Assembly (NCBI RefSeq): GCF_037038585.1
Contig: NC_092526.1
Coordinates: 37,461,501 to 37,525,500 of the forward strand
From: Patagioenas fasciata
Taxonomy: Eukaryota; Chordata; Aves; Columbiformes; Columbidae
Direction: 5' to 3'
Length of the DNA: 64,000 bases
The notes beneath the pieces are model-generated. The model did no database searches. It was given only the letters and a program-made list of their open reading frames with translations, and was not told where the DNA came from. Both the position numbers and the translations under genes were made by a program. This document shows, piece by piece, positions 13,601-27,021 of the stretch (positions are counted from its first letter, which is position 1; each line of letters starts with the position of its first letter).

Positions 13601-14537
13601 GAAATCTGAAGAGAGCTGTCTCCCCAGAAAAAGGCAGAATCATCTTTTTATTCTTCTGTTTTTTAGTATTTTGAAATTTAAAAAAAAAATAGACCAAACT
13701 CATCTTGACACCCACAGATTAATTTTGGGCACTACGCCACACTTTACCCACAGTTTTTAATAGTATGTGGGTACAAGATAAAAGGACCTCCACCATAATG
13801 CACCACTGTCATCCATTACACAAGATGACAAGGTTGAAAAACAGATTCTTCTTGTTTTACATTGTGTAAGCTAGACGTCAGATCATCACCTAACTTACCT
13901 GCTATTGCTGTCCTGTTGTAGAGAGTCTTCAACACCATGTCTCTCAATTCCTATAGAAAAAAAAAAAAAACACATAATATTAAAGAGATGAAACCGTTTT
14001 ACCTCCCATTATTATAGTTACTTCTCTTACATTGCATTTATAAAAACTAGTATTTTAAAGGATGATAAGTTTAGTAAGTTCAAGAAAGCATATAGAGAGA
14101 TCCTCTTGTCCTCAAAGTTCCTGTAAGAACTTCATAAGCTAAGCTTTACTCTTTCATGGTTGAAGTGAGTGGGAATTGTTCTACTGATTTGTCTGGGATC
14201 AAGACTAGACAATCTACATTTATACTGTTACATTCATGATCACTGAGATAAAAATGAAGCCTGAGTTAAAGAGCTTATTACAGGACAAGAAAAATGCATC
14301 TACATGGAAACTGTGGATGACTCACAAGTTGCTCCTTCCAAGTTCCATAACAAATTTAGGAAATCAATGCATCCAATTGAAACTAAAAGGTGAACTAATG
14401 TTTCCACACTGTTAATTACAAATTTTTTTTTAAAAAAGGAAAAAAAGAATAACTATAACAAAAATATCTACTTTAAACTTCTCACCCTGTGCTGAAGAAG
14501 CAGAAGTTTCATCAGATGGTTTGATTCTGTCAAACAT
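4635..14537 (-). CDS. ZDBF2: ZDBF2, DBF4-type zinc finger-containing protein 2 (five coding exons)
   Basis: Coding exons on the minus strand: 14537-14486, 13950-13899, 13318-13213, 12419-12292, 7476-4635. All have AG/GT borders and matching phases and give 1059 residues. The start ATG lies directly behind an acceptor (TTACAG). The DBF4-type zinc finger spans exons 3-4, with likely ligands C58, C61, H71 and H77, followed by [16 protein letters not shown] as in mammalian ZDBF2. The last exon is low-complexity, polar and basic towards the end; from about residue 502 it carries the family's [11 protein letters not shown]...RDFREGRF block, and further on the TQTS/NYPV...KRK block. Mammalian ZDBF2 is over 2,300 residues because of a long repeat array; only one such unit is seen here (around residue 417). 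The molecular role of the protein is poorly known; in mammals the gene is paternally expressed (imprinted), which is not expected in a bird. A good donor (CAG/GTGAGA, 4646/4645) sits just before the stop. Confidence 0.95.
8339..8600 (+). mobile_element. CR1 LINE 3' end fragment
   Basis: The sequence shows the typical CR1 ending: a segment reading 'ggctgcccagggcagtggtg', then 'cttccaaccaaaacgattc' and ATTCTATGA at the 3' end. It is a 5'-truncated, diverged copy inside the ZDBF2 intron between 7477 and 12291, in antisense orientation to the gene. Confidence 0.85.
8887..11105 (-). mobile_element. Internally deleted CR1 LINE (5'UTR + ORF1 joined to ORF2 3' end)
   Basis: Read on the minus strand, the element starts with a GC-rich 5' region (about 11105-10815). 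ORF1 follows: a CxxCEQV...LKEEIDMLR coiled-coil-like part (ORF of 210 codons, 10813-10181), then an esterase (SGNH-like) part containing PTDYYPLL and RDFKALG-like blocks and ending near 9690. Close to 9500 it jumps to the end of ORF2 (LLERVQRRA-like and [18 protein letters not shown] blocks) and then the 3'UTR, ending at 8887 with the CR1 tail. Thus the endonuclease and most of the reverse transcriptase are absent. The esterase nucleophile motif, normally GDSLLRG, reads GNYLLRG, and the frames are interrupted, so the copy is dead. It lies in the ZDBF2 intron, sense to the gene. Confidence 0.85.
11110..11195 (+). repeat. A-rich simple sequence (AAAAC-type)
   Basis: An A-rich run with irregular C interruptions adjoins the 5' end of the deleted CR1. 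It has no coding features and may simply be expanded simple sequence at the insertion site. Confidence 0.7.
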
Positions 14538-17500
14538 CTGTAAGTAAAAAAAATAAAGTAACTGAGAATAAATAATAAAAACCCCACAGTAAAGCTCACC
14601 CCCAAGTTCATCCCTCAGTCCAAGCTCTAAGCTATTCAGAACCACTATATAGTTTCAGCTATAGACCAAAACTTAACTGAAATGAAGCTGCATTGTTAAA
14701 ATCGATTTCTGCTTCACCAGGTTACCCTAATATTAAATTTAACAATGCATGTTAGAGAAGGGCCTAACTTCTGATCTAATTAACAGTGTCACATACTATA
14801 CTTATTAATACAATTTAGACTCTGTTAGGTTATTAAGCTACAACCTTGTCAAATTAAGTTAATTCCTTAGTTTCCTAAGTTGCCTTTACAATAAAGATTA
14901 AAGATGAATGCTAATAAAAACATACAAGACTCAGACCACACAAAATAATCATCCAGGCTGGAAGAGTATTCCTCATTGCTCAAAAGACCCCCAAATCAAT
15001 ATTGAATCCCACAATTTTTAATTAAAATATGACCACAGCAACATGCAGTTATATGCTTTATGGTGCGCAAACACACAGGGCTTTCGAGTTCACATAATCC
15101 TTTCACATTATGGAGAGCAAGCACAAAATGAGCTTTCTAGTACAAACCTTAGAGTCATCAACCTTCTTCATCCACCAAAGCTGACTCCAGACTAGCAAAC
15201 AACAAGTGTTGAACAGGAGGCCATTTGTAGTGCAGGACACTTATCTTTTCTCATCCCATCTGGCAACAATGAAGTTAAAGAGTCTTTTAAAATAGAGTTA
15301 ATAATGCGTGTTTTCCATGCCCTAAGGCACATAAGTTTTTATGTACCACTTTGCAAACACACCAGTCGATAAAATAAATACATCTCTTTTGAAGTCTGCA
15401 ATATATGCTTCTTTTTTATGATGGAAGTTGTTTTGACAGGCTTTCCTACAGAAATGTTAACAGTTCCTTCTTGAGTAAATTTGCTCCTTTTTTCTTCCTC
15501 ATAGTCTCTATGTATTAAACATTGTTGTGTTGTTTTGGATGCTAGCACTCAAGAAATTAAGTGTCCTTCTGCAATAACAGAAAACAAATTCATTCATTAT
15601 TAACCAATTGGAAATGTATCTATTGAGTATCATTCACGAACCTGCTCAGAAAAATATTGTTTTATTTGGCTTATGTTACGTAAACTAGTTAGATATTGCA
15701 ATAAGAATAATACATTAAGTGGAAATTTCACAGCACACTGATGATCAGAACAATTTATAAACTAATTATTATATACTCAATGAAGTATCATCATGAGCGT
15801 GACAGACATTAGCATTCCTTCCCTTCTCCTTTCCTCTTCTCATATAGGTAGAAAAGATGTTCCTATATGAAGCTACATACATACCATCAGGCTTGACAGA
15901 TGTGTTGTTTTCTTTAAACTTGTTTTGCTCTTTCCCTGACTATGCACTGCTCATTATAAAATAGCAGGACTGCTACACCAGCTATGGTCAGAAAGACTAA
16001 ACACCTCAACTCATTTAAAAACCACAACACAATGCAAACACCAGACCCATTCTTCTCCTCCTAGTGTATCAATTAATGTAATAATTTAACAAAGACCCAA
16101 CCCAAATACATAAAATCCCAGCTGTTCTTATAAACCTTCTAATCAGGCAACTGAGAACAGCTTTCTTGATAGACCAATGGGTCTCAGTCACCCTGTTCTG
16201 TGTCCTGTACACAGCCCGAACCCAAAAGAAAGTGAAGGAAAACCCACAAGACTATGTTTTGTGAATGATGTTTTATGGAAAAAAAAACTTCCTCTGTGTG
16301 CTCAAAGTCAACTTACTAATTTTTTTAAGGTCTTCCTATATATATTTCCTTAAGATAAAGTTATAAATGTGGAGTGTAGTAAGAGTGTAGCAACCACCGA
16401 GGAGGCTTCCCCATCAACAGGACAGTCAGCCAGCAGGGGCCATCACAACCACTCATCCTCATCCACTGCCCCAAAACTGCATTAAAGCACCTCAATATAC
16501 AAATATTTAGTTTCATCTCAGAGATGCCAAGCAGTAGCACCTGCAATACGTTGGAGGTTAACTACTACAACTACTTCACTCATTTGCAAGTACAATTCCA
16601 TAAGCTACATCCCGAGGTCAGACAGACAGACTCATGCACATTTAAACAAAGCTAGGAGCACTTTGAACTATGAAAACTACTATATTGAATTAGTACAGTC
16701 TGAATCTCCTCATCATCTTTCTACAGTTTGAGGAGATTCAATGAACCAGTTTTTCTCACTGGAGGAGAGGGTGCGAGGTAAAACTTCTAAGAGCCTGGCT
16801 ATCGCTTAGGAACTGCCAGAAAAATAGAGTACAATCTTCCAGAGATACTTATGTATAAAGCCAACGAGAAGAAAACCTATTTATCTCAGTGTTTTATGAG
16901 AACACTAGTGTACAGGACAAAGAAAAATCTGAGCTCTAACTATATGCAGCTTGCTTACCATCCGAAATCAAGCTCACATCACAGGCTAGTAATGTAAAGG
17001 AAATCTTCTATGTACTTATGTTGCCAAAATCTGGAGAGCCTAACTGCAATCCTTACTTTATCAAGATGGAAACTACACCTAGAAATCCACAAAGGATTTT
17101 TCAGAGGTCCATGCAAAACCTGCAAAATTCTAGCTTAGTTAAAATACTTCCAACAGTAAATACCTAGATTAAAAAAGTAAAATATATCTGTACAAGCCTT
17201 AGCTTAAACATTTTACTACTGAAAAATCCTGTAAACTGTAGAACGCAGAATCATTTTGGTTGGAAGAGACCCTCAGGGTCATTGATCGATCATCGAGTCC
17301 AACCTAACTCTAGCGCAAAAACCCTGAATGGTTTGAGGCTTTAAAGCACAGGTTTTTTTACACCTATAACCTTGATCCCAGCGAGGCAGCATTTTCCTCA
17401 GTGGGTCAGGTCTGCATATTGACCCTTCCTGTTCCCTTTAGAAAGGGAACACTTTTTTTTCAGTCTATTTTGCTTTCTGATGGAGAGTAACCCTGTCACC

Positions 17501-18050
17501 TCTTACCACCTTCCCTCAAGGTTGTAGTTTGATTCTGCTTGCAAGGCATTCAGCAGGTCTGGTCTGGCCAAAAACAACATAAAAACAACTGGCTACCTAA
17601 AGAAGTGTTTAGCTTGGTAAATTTCTAACTGGCCTACTTTAGCCACCTGTAACACCATGCCTCTTTTATCAAATTACTCTGCTTATAGCAGCCAGAGGAT
17701 GAAAAGGCCAGACAATTCCGTTTAACAAGAGAAATCCATAAAGAGGCAACCAAAAGGCATGAAACATTCACATAACAAAAAGCGGTGGTGCATTCTGGTT
17801 GTATATACAAGTGACAAAGGCATCAAAGAAACTCTCCAGACAGTGTCACTCTTGTACTGAAAGGTAAAATATAAAGGTACATAAAGGCCAATCAAAATTG
17901 CTGGTCAAAAACACCTCACAAAAACCTCCACTGTCCCTTCACCTCAGAAGCAGACAGGGGGAAAACCCTGCCTCAAACAAAGTTACTTATCTTCCAGCAG
18001 TATTAGCACAGAGAGGCGGTAACTTATCTCAGGAACTGCTTCTGCCCCAT
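14538..18050 (-). other. 5' intron / untranslated region of ZDBF2
   Basis: Between the first coding exon of ZDBF2 and its CpG-rich promoter I see no coding exon. Apart from the short CR1 tail at 17240-17345 the stretch is AT-rich, unremarkable intron. A small untranslated exon could be hidden here and would not be detectable by reading. Confidence 0.6.
17240..17345 (-). mobile_element. CR1 LINE 3' end fragment (short)
   Basis: The plus strand reads 'agaatcattttggttggaag' followed by 'agaccctcagggtcat' and 'gagtccaacc', which is the reverse complement of a CR1 3' tail. Roughly 100 bp are kept. It lies in the 5' intron of ZDBF2, sense to the gene. Confidence 0.75.
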
Positions 18051-18700
18051 AGCACAAGCTCGGGCTCCGCGTCGGATCCCGTACCTGCTGCACCACGTTC
18101 TCCGCCTCACCGCCCGGCTCGGAACAGCGGGCGGCTGGGAGGGCCCGCCGTTAAGAGTGGCAAGAGCCCGCTATGTGTTGAGGGAGCTCCGCCACGCACG
18201 ACCGAACCGCCCGCCCCGCCGGAGGGGCTCCCGCCGCGGAGCGCGCTGAGGGGACGCCCACGCCCGTTAACGCCCCTAACGGCCGCTCCACGGCGCCGCA
18301 CCCCCAGCATCCCGCCGCTCGGCTCCCTGCTCACCTCCATCGCTTCCCCGGCAGCTCTTCCGTGCCACGCTGAGGTCAAGGGACGCCATCCTCTGCTTCC
18401 TGCTCCGGGTCGGGCCGGCGCGGCTGAGGCGGGAGAAGAGACCGCGCTCTGGGCGGGGAAGGGGCGGATCCACTGTTTCCCACCCAGGGGTGGCGGGCTG
18501 CGCCTGCTTCGCCTTTGGGCGCCTCTCTCCGTCTCCTGTCCTTCCTCTTTCTCGGGCGAGGCGCGCCTGAAGTTCTCTTACCCCGTAGCTGAGTTAACGC
18601 GGCTTGAACGGGGCCCGAAAAGCCTCGGTTCCCGCAGCCAAGGCGCTGGAAACCTCCAGCAAAGCGCGGGGTTGTGTCCGTTTGTCAGCCACGGCCAGAG
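18050..18700. promoter_or_regulatory. ZDBF2: CpG-rich promoter region of ZDBF2
   Basis: This is the only GC- and CpG-dense stretch in the left half of the window and lies upstream (minus strand) of the first coding exon of ZDBF2. On the minus strand there is a strong donor, GATGGAG/GTGAGC, with the exon ending at 18335, and a second candidate near 18087. Either could end a non-coding first exon spliced to the acceptor at 14538. The transcription start is inferred, not visible. Long open frames on both strands here are by-products of high GC content. Confidence 0.7.
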
Positions 18701-18849
18701 TTTGTCTCGTTTGGGAGATCGCATCTTCGATAGCTTTTATTTCAACAGCCGTGGTAGTTGGTTATTCCTTCAAAGCGTATCGTTTCATGATCTAAAGAAC
18801 GGATTTACACTTCATTTCCTGTCAGTTATCACGAAGAGGTCTTAGTTTG

Positions 18850-21800
18850 GCTCTTTGAGTTCATGCTGGATCTGGTGGGTTTTGTTTGTTTGGTGTTTGT
18901 TGAGGTTTTTTTTGGTTGGTTTTTCCTTTTTTTTTTCTCTCAGAAATGAGTTTAATAACACGACCTTAGTTCAGAGTCCCTTGTGTTCAATTGCAAGTTT
19001 TTAACGTTTATCAGATTTCCCGTGGGAAACCAGCTATTGCATATTTCTCTCATTATGCTGAAGCGGCAGGATTTTTTTAAGCATTCCGGGCAGGCCCAGA
19101 GATAATCAACACCCTTATGTGTGAAGACAGGTGCAGATACAGGCTTCGATTGTGCAACGGGGGAAAAAAACATCTCAAATGTGCCGTAATATGGAAGATT
19201 TAAACAGAACCTGTTGTAAAAAGACGCTGTTGTGTGATTATGAAGCCAAAGATTAGAAACGTCCACCCACGCTGAGCGAGTAATTGAACACAAATCTCAA
19301 GTGGAAGAACTGCAGGAGAAGGGTTTTGTTTAGGAGTGGGCTACCTTAATTACTGCTTTTATAGACAAAAAAAAAAAAAGTACTTAATACAAAACTGAAG
19401 TTTCCTGGTATTTTGCCTGATATTTTGTTGCCTAGTGTAATGCAGAACTTGGCAAAACTGGAACTCATTTAAAAGAAGAGGAGGGGGAAACTTTTTAGTT
19501 GATTTGTTATGTGTAACATAATATTTCTGCCTTTAAAGGCTGACAGGATCTGCTAATCATACTGTACTCGTTTCAGCTACTTTTGTTTTGTTGGAAATAA
19601 CTGATAATAGCTTAACTGAGACATCTTGGCAGACATAAGTGTATATTGGGGAATCAATCACTTCACTAACACGGAAAGGATTTTTGAATTCAGTGCTGGA
19701 CAAGTGAAAACCTAGTTTTAGATGGAATCTTATGGGTAGGAGTGGAGAGTTGTAAGGAGCACTCATACAATTTGGCAGAGGCAGTGTTTCTGTGAAGATT
19801 TACATGCATGAAAGCTCAGGCACATGCCCAAGTTACTGCATGTCAGCAGAGCTGCATTGTTTAAACGTGTGTGGCAAGGGCACTTTGAACCATTTTATCT
19901 TAGGCTAAAATACCTTTGTGTTGGTTTATAGCAGGTTTAGTGAGTCACTGTGGCTCATCTAACCTTTCGTAACTTGTTGAAACAAGGTAAGCTCAGTTAC
20001 TTAGCTGAGCTGCTGACTTTTCCAGAATGGCTCATGTAAAACAGAAGTCCTGCTTAACAGAGAGAAGGCTGGAGAGTCTGTCTTACAATGCCATATAACT
20101 TGTCCTTGGAATGTTCCTGAATGTTCTTGCAAGGATATAATGTAATGTTCTATCTTTTGGACTATATTTCAAAGATAACAGAATTTAGGCTTGTCTTGCC
20201 AAGTATTTCTTGGCTTTCAGCTCTTTCTGAATTTCTGAACTTGAGGTTGCACCTTGATTCAAGCCCAGGTAAGATATTGAGAGAGATCCTTTTCCCTCTG
20301 TCTTCTCTCTCCTCCTAGGCACCTACTCCTCACATTTGTGTATGAGCACTGAAGCAGGGCTGACAAACCCCCACTTTTAAAAATCTGTCTCTCTCCTGGT
20401 CTAAACATCAGACTTCTTTTCTCTTTTCTGGTATCTATACTCATCTATTTGTTGTCCCTAAACTGTCCCGTGCACATTTCCGTGCTTTGCTTTCTACCTT
20501 TGCTTTGGTTTGCTATGATTTCCCACTCCCATTAGCCAAATATATGTCAAGGTTACACCTTTGCAAAGCATTAAGAAAAATTGACAGAGGTGAACAACAG
20601 CTATTTTCCCGAAAAGAGTCTCAAATTTCTTCTAACACTTGAGTTCAGACTGTAAAGACAGAATGCAACAAAAGAAAATCTAGGTTGGTAAAACTAGCTG
20701 GCAGGAAACTCTTGCCTACATTTTCAGCTTGTTGCGTATGTGCTTTGTACATTCTAATTTGAAAGTGTAATTTATCATTAAATTGTTGTTTTGGTAAAAT
20801 TCTTCAAAGGATCTGAGCTAAATGTAACTGACAGCAGTTGAGGGCTGGGGTTTGAGCAATGCAGAGAGTACTTTTGCTAAATGTCTGCAAAGATGGATTG
20901 CTAGAACAGATATTTCACAGTGCCTGGTGTTACATTAAAGCCTTTAATTACTAAGAAGTGTAAGATTCTCTTCGAATAATTTTGTTGTCTTTCTCTGATC
21001 AATCTGATGCTGCCACTGTGCAATGTTGGTACCAGAGTAAATGGAGCAACGATATGTTCTTCTATGGTATTTTGTGTTGGTTTTCTTTTAGTTTTTTGGG
21101 TTTTGGTGGGTTTTGTGTGCATGTATTTTTTTTTCTTTAATATCAGTTCAGTTGTATTTAATGATAAGGGTTTTCAAAGTAAAAGAAAATAATTCCTCAT
21201 CTGAGTAAAAGGCAAGTATAATCGCTTCTCAAGGTAGAACCACTTGTTTTATTTGGTCTGCTTTACTTACACTCTTTACTATTCCATGTTTATTTTCTCT
21301 GTTATAAATATGAAAAATATAAAATGAAAAAGATATGTTTTTTTAAAAAATAACAATGGTCTTTTATTTGCATTGGTATGACACTGGAATTAAATGCAAG
21401 CCAGAAAGAAAAACACATCTTTATGTATTTTTAAAAATTATTATGGTCATTCTGCTCACTTTCTCATTATCTGAAGTTGAGGTTTTTTTGTGTGTGTTGT
21501 ACTCAAGGTTTTATAAATTTTAAAATAACAATTTAACCTGATATAACAATAAAAATATCCCCAAGATATGGGATATTAGCTTAATCCCCAAATTTAAGGG
21601 ATATTCTAATTTTAACGTTTTCCTTCCTGGTTTTCATTCTCTTGCCAGAATTACCTTCTTAAGATTAAAAACCCTGCAATTTAAATTATCGTTTCAATCA
21701 CTTTATCACTGAAACAACCAAGAAGCTTAGCAGTTGTGTTATAATTGAATCATGATTGTGTAGGGACCAAGGAAGAAGTTTTAAATACCTTTTAGACTGA

Positions 21801-24800
21801 GCGGATTATAAAAAGCATTTTTTAAATGTATGGACCAAGAATTGTAATAATGTATTTCATATTTAAAAGGTTGCTCGAAGTACTTTGCAGTTTGAATCTT
21901 TTTGCATATTTCATTAGAAGCAAATTCTCCCTAAGTCTTTTGTGACTGTTATTTGAAGGCCATGATGCTGCTTTCATGAACTTATGTTTTCAGAGTTGCA
22001 TGGTTTTTACCCTTTTTTTGCACTAAAATGGCTCTTAATAATACATTTCCATATACATATACTTTGGAGAATACAGAGATTTTGTTACAATAGTGGTGAG
22101 CAAATTTCTGAGATATTATTGCGTATCCCAGAGCACATTATTGTTGCTATTACAGCTACTCTTGCTGTCCATTTGCTGGCAGGTCATCCAGAAGGAACAT
22201 CCGATGAGACAATTCTAAATGTGTCACTTCAAACAGTATGGCTGCAAAATTCAGTGTTTTCAGAAAGTTTCTGTGTGATGTTCTTAATTACATCTAAAAT
22301 CCATACCCTAACACCACTGCAGTTGTTTTGAATCTGTCAATTAGCTTGAATTAATGTGTTTTTTGGACTTTCTGCTCGAAAAGAAAATGCAAAGAAATTA
22401 AGTCAGCAGTTGCAAGGTTTGTATGCCATGGCTCTAACACTGCATGCATTTTTTCTTTACCGGACCAGGACTAGACACACTATACCTAAGAAAACGTGGA
22501 GAAAATGTGCTGTTGGTGTCCAGCCAACCCTCTTGTGGAGCAGGTAAAATTCACTTAAAAATGATCCAGAGATGAGTTTTCCCTTCCTTTTGTAATGTGA
22601 GTTACATTGTTACGTTCTGTTTTCTGCTAATGGTTGTTCAGCTGGTCCATCTCTCTGAAATATCTGTGCCTGTTTTTCTAGAGAAGTGACACAAAGGACA
22701 GAGTCAGGAAGTCAGTTGGGGCTGCCTGTAGGTGACTGCTCATGAATTGCAGGATATTCTTTGACCTTCATGTTGTGCGTGGAAATTTTTTTAGCTTCAA
22801 AAATAAGTGCCTCAGAATTTCTCAATTCTATTTGCCCTTTTTTTTTCATGTTTGTTTTCAAAAATAACAAGGATCTGAAAATTGTCTGATTTGATATAGT
22901 CAAATCGGCCCTTGAAAATTGGCCAAGTTTTCAAATGCAATTGTTCATTACCAAATTTCTTGGAAATACATGATAATTTCTGAAATGTACATGCTGGAAA
23001 ATGTAGTGGAAAGTTGTAAAATGACTCAATTTCCCCATGTTGAAGGGAGCTCTACAACCTGAGATGGGAACAGAAAGACCAATAGGTTCCTGTATTAACC
23101 ACAGTCAGATAATGTGGCTGAAATACACTTAGAACAGAATGATTCTCATCTGTGTGGCAAAATGTTTTGATTAGCATGTTTTAGACCATCCTTATTTTTA
23201 TTTTTATAGATATGGTACAAAATTGATGTGGATTTTTAAATCCAATGCTAATGTGAGAGTCTTGAAATATTTTAAATAAGCATAATAGATGGCTATTAGT
23301 CCCTTCTAGCCTACCTCACATTTTATCATAGTAGGAACTCCAAGGTGTTTTTGCAAAAGTAAGTATTGATTCCCATTACTCATGTATTTCTGAAACAAAA
23401 GAGCGGGTCTTCTCGAAGCTTCCTGGAGGGTTATGATTTCCGTTTTCAAGAATTTTAAAGCTCCCAGTAGTTGAGAACCTGCCTTGACCCCTTGGAATAT
23501 TCTGAATTAAATGTGTATATCCATCAATTTCAGTTGAACTGTTTTAAATAGATGTAGATGAATGTAAGATGATCCTGAATGTGAAGTACCTCTGCAGCTT
23601 CCTTGTCTGTAGTGTATAGGAGTGAGTTATAGGAGTGAGTTCCAAATATATACACTACTATGTTGAGTCACTGGATATTCTGCAGTCAGTTTAAGGTGGG
23701 GTCAAAATGTATTCCCAAGGCAGTTAAGTAAGCGTTATTTCCTCTACACTGGCTGTTCTACATCATATTAATTTTTTTAATGTTCCCATGATAAACCACG
23801 TAAGATATTTTCTTACATCTGAGAGCAAGCAGACTCTCTACCTTGCTTTACCTTGGGAATAATTTAAAGAAAGATTTATTTATCCTATTCAGAAAAAAAA
23901 AAAAAGGCAAGAAGTTAAACAAGAGTAGTTCTGTTTGGTGGTGTGGGGTTTTTTGTGTGTGTGGTTGATTTTCTCCCCCCACCAAGGACAAAACTTAATT
24001 TTAGGCTAGGAATGCTGATAAGCAAAAACATCAGTTTTTGAAAGAAAACTCTTTCTCCCATACTGTGAAAATATAGAGACTTTTTCATGGAAAAAATTGA
24101 AAAGAGAGACAAAAAGAACTCTTGAACAAAAAGCCTTTTATTTGATTTGTGTTTATTCGGCATTTCACGTACTATACTGGAACTGCAATGGTTCTTTGGA
24201 TCAGTTTAATCTCTTTAATGGTCCATCAGGAGAGCCAGAAGTCTCATTCATGTTGTTGGATGCTCTGTGTTTTAATTCTGAAGTCTGATATCAGAGTTCA
24301 GTTTCTGATTTGCACCCAAGATACACATGATCAGTGTAATTCCCCTTTGTCTGGTTTCTCACATTGAAAAGGAAAAATGGCTTTTCCCTTCTCCACAAGC
24401 TCCCTTCTCTTCTCTTGGAAAGAAGAGAACCTACTTGTCTTGAAAATACAAGTATCTACTTAAATGGCCTTTACAGAAAATCCTGCAATTCTAGTATCTG
24501 CATTAATGTAAACTGCATATTTACGTTCATGGTAAGTGCTGAATCATGGGCACAGAGTCTTCCTAAAAAAAGGTGCAGAATAGGAAGGATTTAAAATTAA
24601 TTCATTAAGGAGTAGAACTAGAATGGACAAATAAATATTGGGGGTTTTAGCTGTGTCTTTGCTTAGACTGCTTTCCTGTGGTTCCCTCCCTGAGCCCACT
24701 GTCCGGTTATTACAGACAGTGCTAGTTCCACTTTCATAGAAGGCAGTTGAAGAGTTAATATTAACTTTATAGACTTAGCCTTTAACCAGCAAAGTGTTTT

Positions 24801-26990
24801 TCAGAGCTTCTAATAACTTGCTCTAAATGGAAAATAAGTTATTTTAAAGAACATGTGTAGGCAGCTATGGAAATGGCTTGGTTCCCGAGTGGATGAAGGC
24901 AGCTAAAACCCTGAAGAGATATAGCTCAGGTTCATCTTTGTGCTTTGGGTTTCTTTGAAACAGGCTTTGGGAAGTTTTTGAGACTGTGTATCTTGTAAAT
25001 TAGATGCATATCAGTAAATTCTGGCTTCCCTGTTGAGGGCTTTTTACCTAAGACCTGTCTATGCGACTCTAGTTCCTGGTAATTTATGTGAGGTGAAAAG
25101 GTGCAAGTTGATTAATCCCTATATCAGTAGTAAACACTATGAAATATGAATTGAAACAGCAATCGTTTGCATAGCCCCATTTTTGTTCCTGTAATCTCTG
25201 TAGTTCTCTCTGAAAGTGTTTTTCCAAACACTGGCATTCCTTTGTATGGGAGGAGACAGCGCCTTAGCTAAAATGGAAAAATACTGTTGTCAAGTTGGCT
25301 ATTTAGGTGTTCAGTGACCATAATCTTTAGCACTCAGTGACATATCAGAAAGTTTGTTGTTAAGACACCCTCTGAAAATTCTACGGATTTCAAGTGTTAT
25401 CTGAGTGGCAGGTATAAACTCTTATTTTATTGTCATATGAATAAAAAATTTGAATAGCTGTGGTCTGAAAGTTATGTAGAAAATTATTCTTATATTTGGA
25501 AAATGAGAAAAAACCTCCAGTATAAAAGCAAAATCCATGCGGCAAAAAAAAGGCTATTTCTAATAGTATTTTTTTCCAAGTGTCATTCTTCATAATAAAA
25601 ATAATTGGTTTTTTTCTTTCTGTTATTTGGAAATTGTTCTCCAATATTCATGATTTCACCCTGCTTGCTTTGTTTGCAGGAGTTACATAAAGTGCTGCTT
25701 TTAAAGATCCTGCTTGAACTTGTTTGTATATAGAATCATAGAATCAAGTCCAACCGTCACACGTATAGCAATTAATTTATATACTTGTGTGTTTTACTGA
25801 ATAGATTAATTATACTGTTTTATGCAAAATTACCGAATTTCTCCAACATATTATACATGAAAATCTTCAGATTTCTAATATCAGCACAGAAAGAGGATGT
25901 GGACCTGCCTGCCTGACCCAATCCTCCCTTCATCAGGTGGTTTGGTTTAAATTTGTCGCTGGAGAATTTTGTTGCTGACTATGGTACATAGTGGACAGTT
26001 CAACCACAAGTAAACATTACAGCTTTACCAAAAGGGTGGGCATGAATAGTCATTATTTTCACAGGAAGGGAGGAAATTACCCTTTTCCTGATCGCCAGGT
26101 ACTTAAACTTCCCAGAGGGGTTTGTAATCGATGAGGTGTTAATTCAAACAGTGAGGACAAAGGAACAGTGAATAATTGTGTTGTTCTTTTTTTTTTAAAA
26201 AAAAGAACTGTAAACAGCTGAATCCTCAAAAGGTAAGTAATGTCTTTCTCGTGTTATTCAGCTTAATTTAACCCTGAGAAAAAAACAAGTATCTTTTATT
26301 CGACCTAATTTGCAAATTCATGGTTGGTACAATTTAATTGAATTAGCACACGTGGAATTTAGTCTGGGGTGTTTGGTACTGCTGAGATTATCTGCACATG
26401 CTAATGGGCAGCTTGATAAGATCCAATTATCAGAACTATCATGCAATTGTTGGTAATCCAGGTAAATTTAAGCTACTTTGTTTTGGTTTGGGTTTTTTCT
26501 GTTTGTTTGGTTGGTTGTTTTTTTTTTAACTGCTTTATAATTTGTGCTTTGGTTAATATGGTAAAATATTTCTGAAGGTTTTTCCCCTTATCTTTTCTTT
26601 TTTCCATACATCCTCTGCTTTTGTTTTGTTTTATAGAGTTTAAGAAAAAAAACACGAAGAAGCAGAAGTGCTTTTAAAACTCATTTGCTTTTCAATAGAC
26701 CCAGTTTATTCACTGCTGGACAACATAGTATCTATTATTTGTATTAAAATGCTCTCCTTTGTTATTTTCCCATCAGGTCTAAAGTCATTTTTCTCTGCTC
26801 TGCAAGTCACACATGCACTGCATGTTCACAAATCGTGTCCCTCTTCACTATAGCTCTAGCATGGACTACGCTTAATGTAGAGTAAAAACTTCAAGACTTC
26901 ATTAACTTACCGTGTTGAAAAAGCACAAATGGCATGGCAAAATAAAATACAGCTTCCAAGTAGAAAAAGGAGAAGACAGAAAAGCCAACA
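18850..26990. other. Gene-free spacer, part 1
   Basis: AT-rich, non-coding spacer between ZDBF2 and CMKLR2. No conserved protein block, RNA gene or well-preserved long repeat was recognised. It includes a 30-40 bp CR1-tail-like scrap at about 25731-25770, T-rich runs near 18890-18940 and 26510-26530, and A-runs near 19368 and 23895. Regulatory DNA may be present but cannot be told by eye. Confidence 0.6.
25731..25770 (-). mobile_element. CR1 3' tail scrap
   Basis: The plus strand has 'tagaatcatagaatcaagtc' followed by 'caaccgtcac', resembling the reverse complement of the last bases of a CR1 3' end (tandem ATTCTATGA-type octamers). It is too short to be certain. Confidence 0.45.
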
Positions 26991-27021
26991 AGGTACCTTT
27001 TTTTTTTTTTTTTTTTTTTTC

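Noticed and set aside
17898-18845. 315-codon plus-strand open frame across the ZDBF2 CpG-rich region
   Set aside because: Proline-, arginine- and serine-rich composition without any domain; it spans a GC-rich region where stops are rare, and opposes the ZDBF2 promoter.
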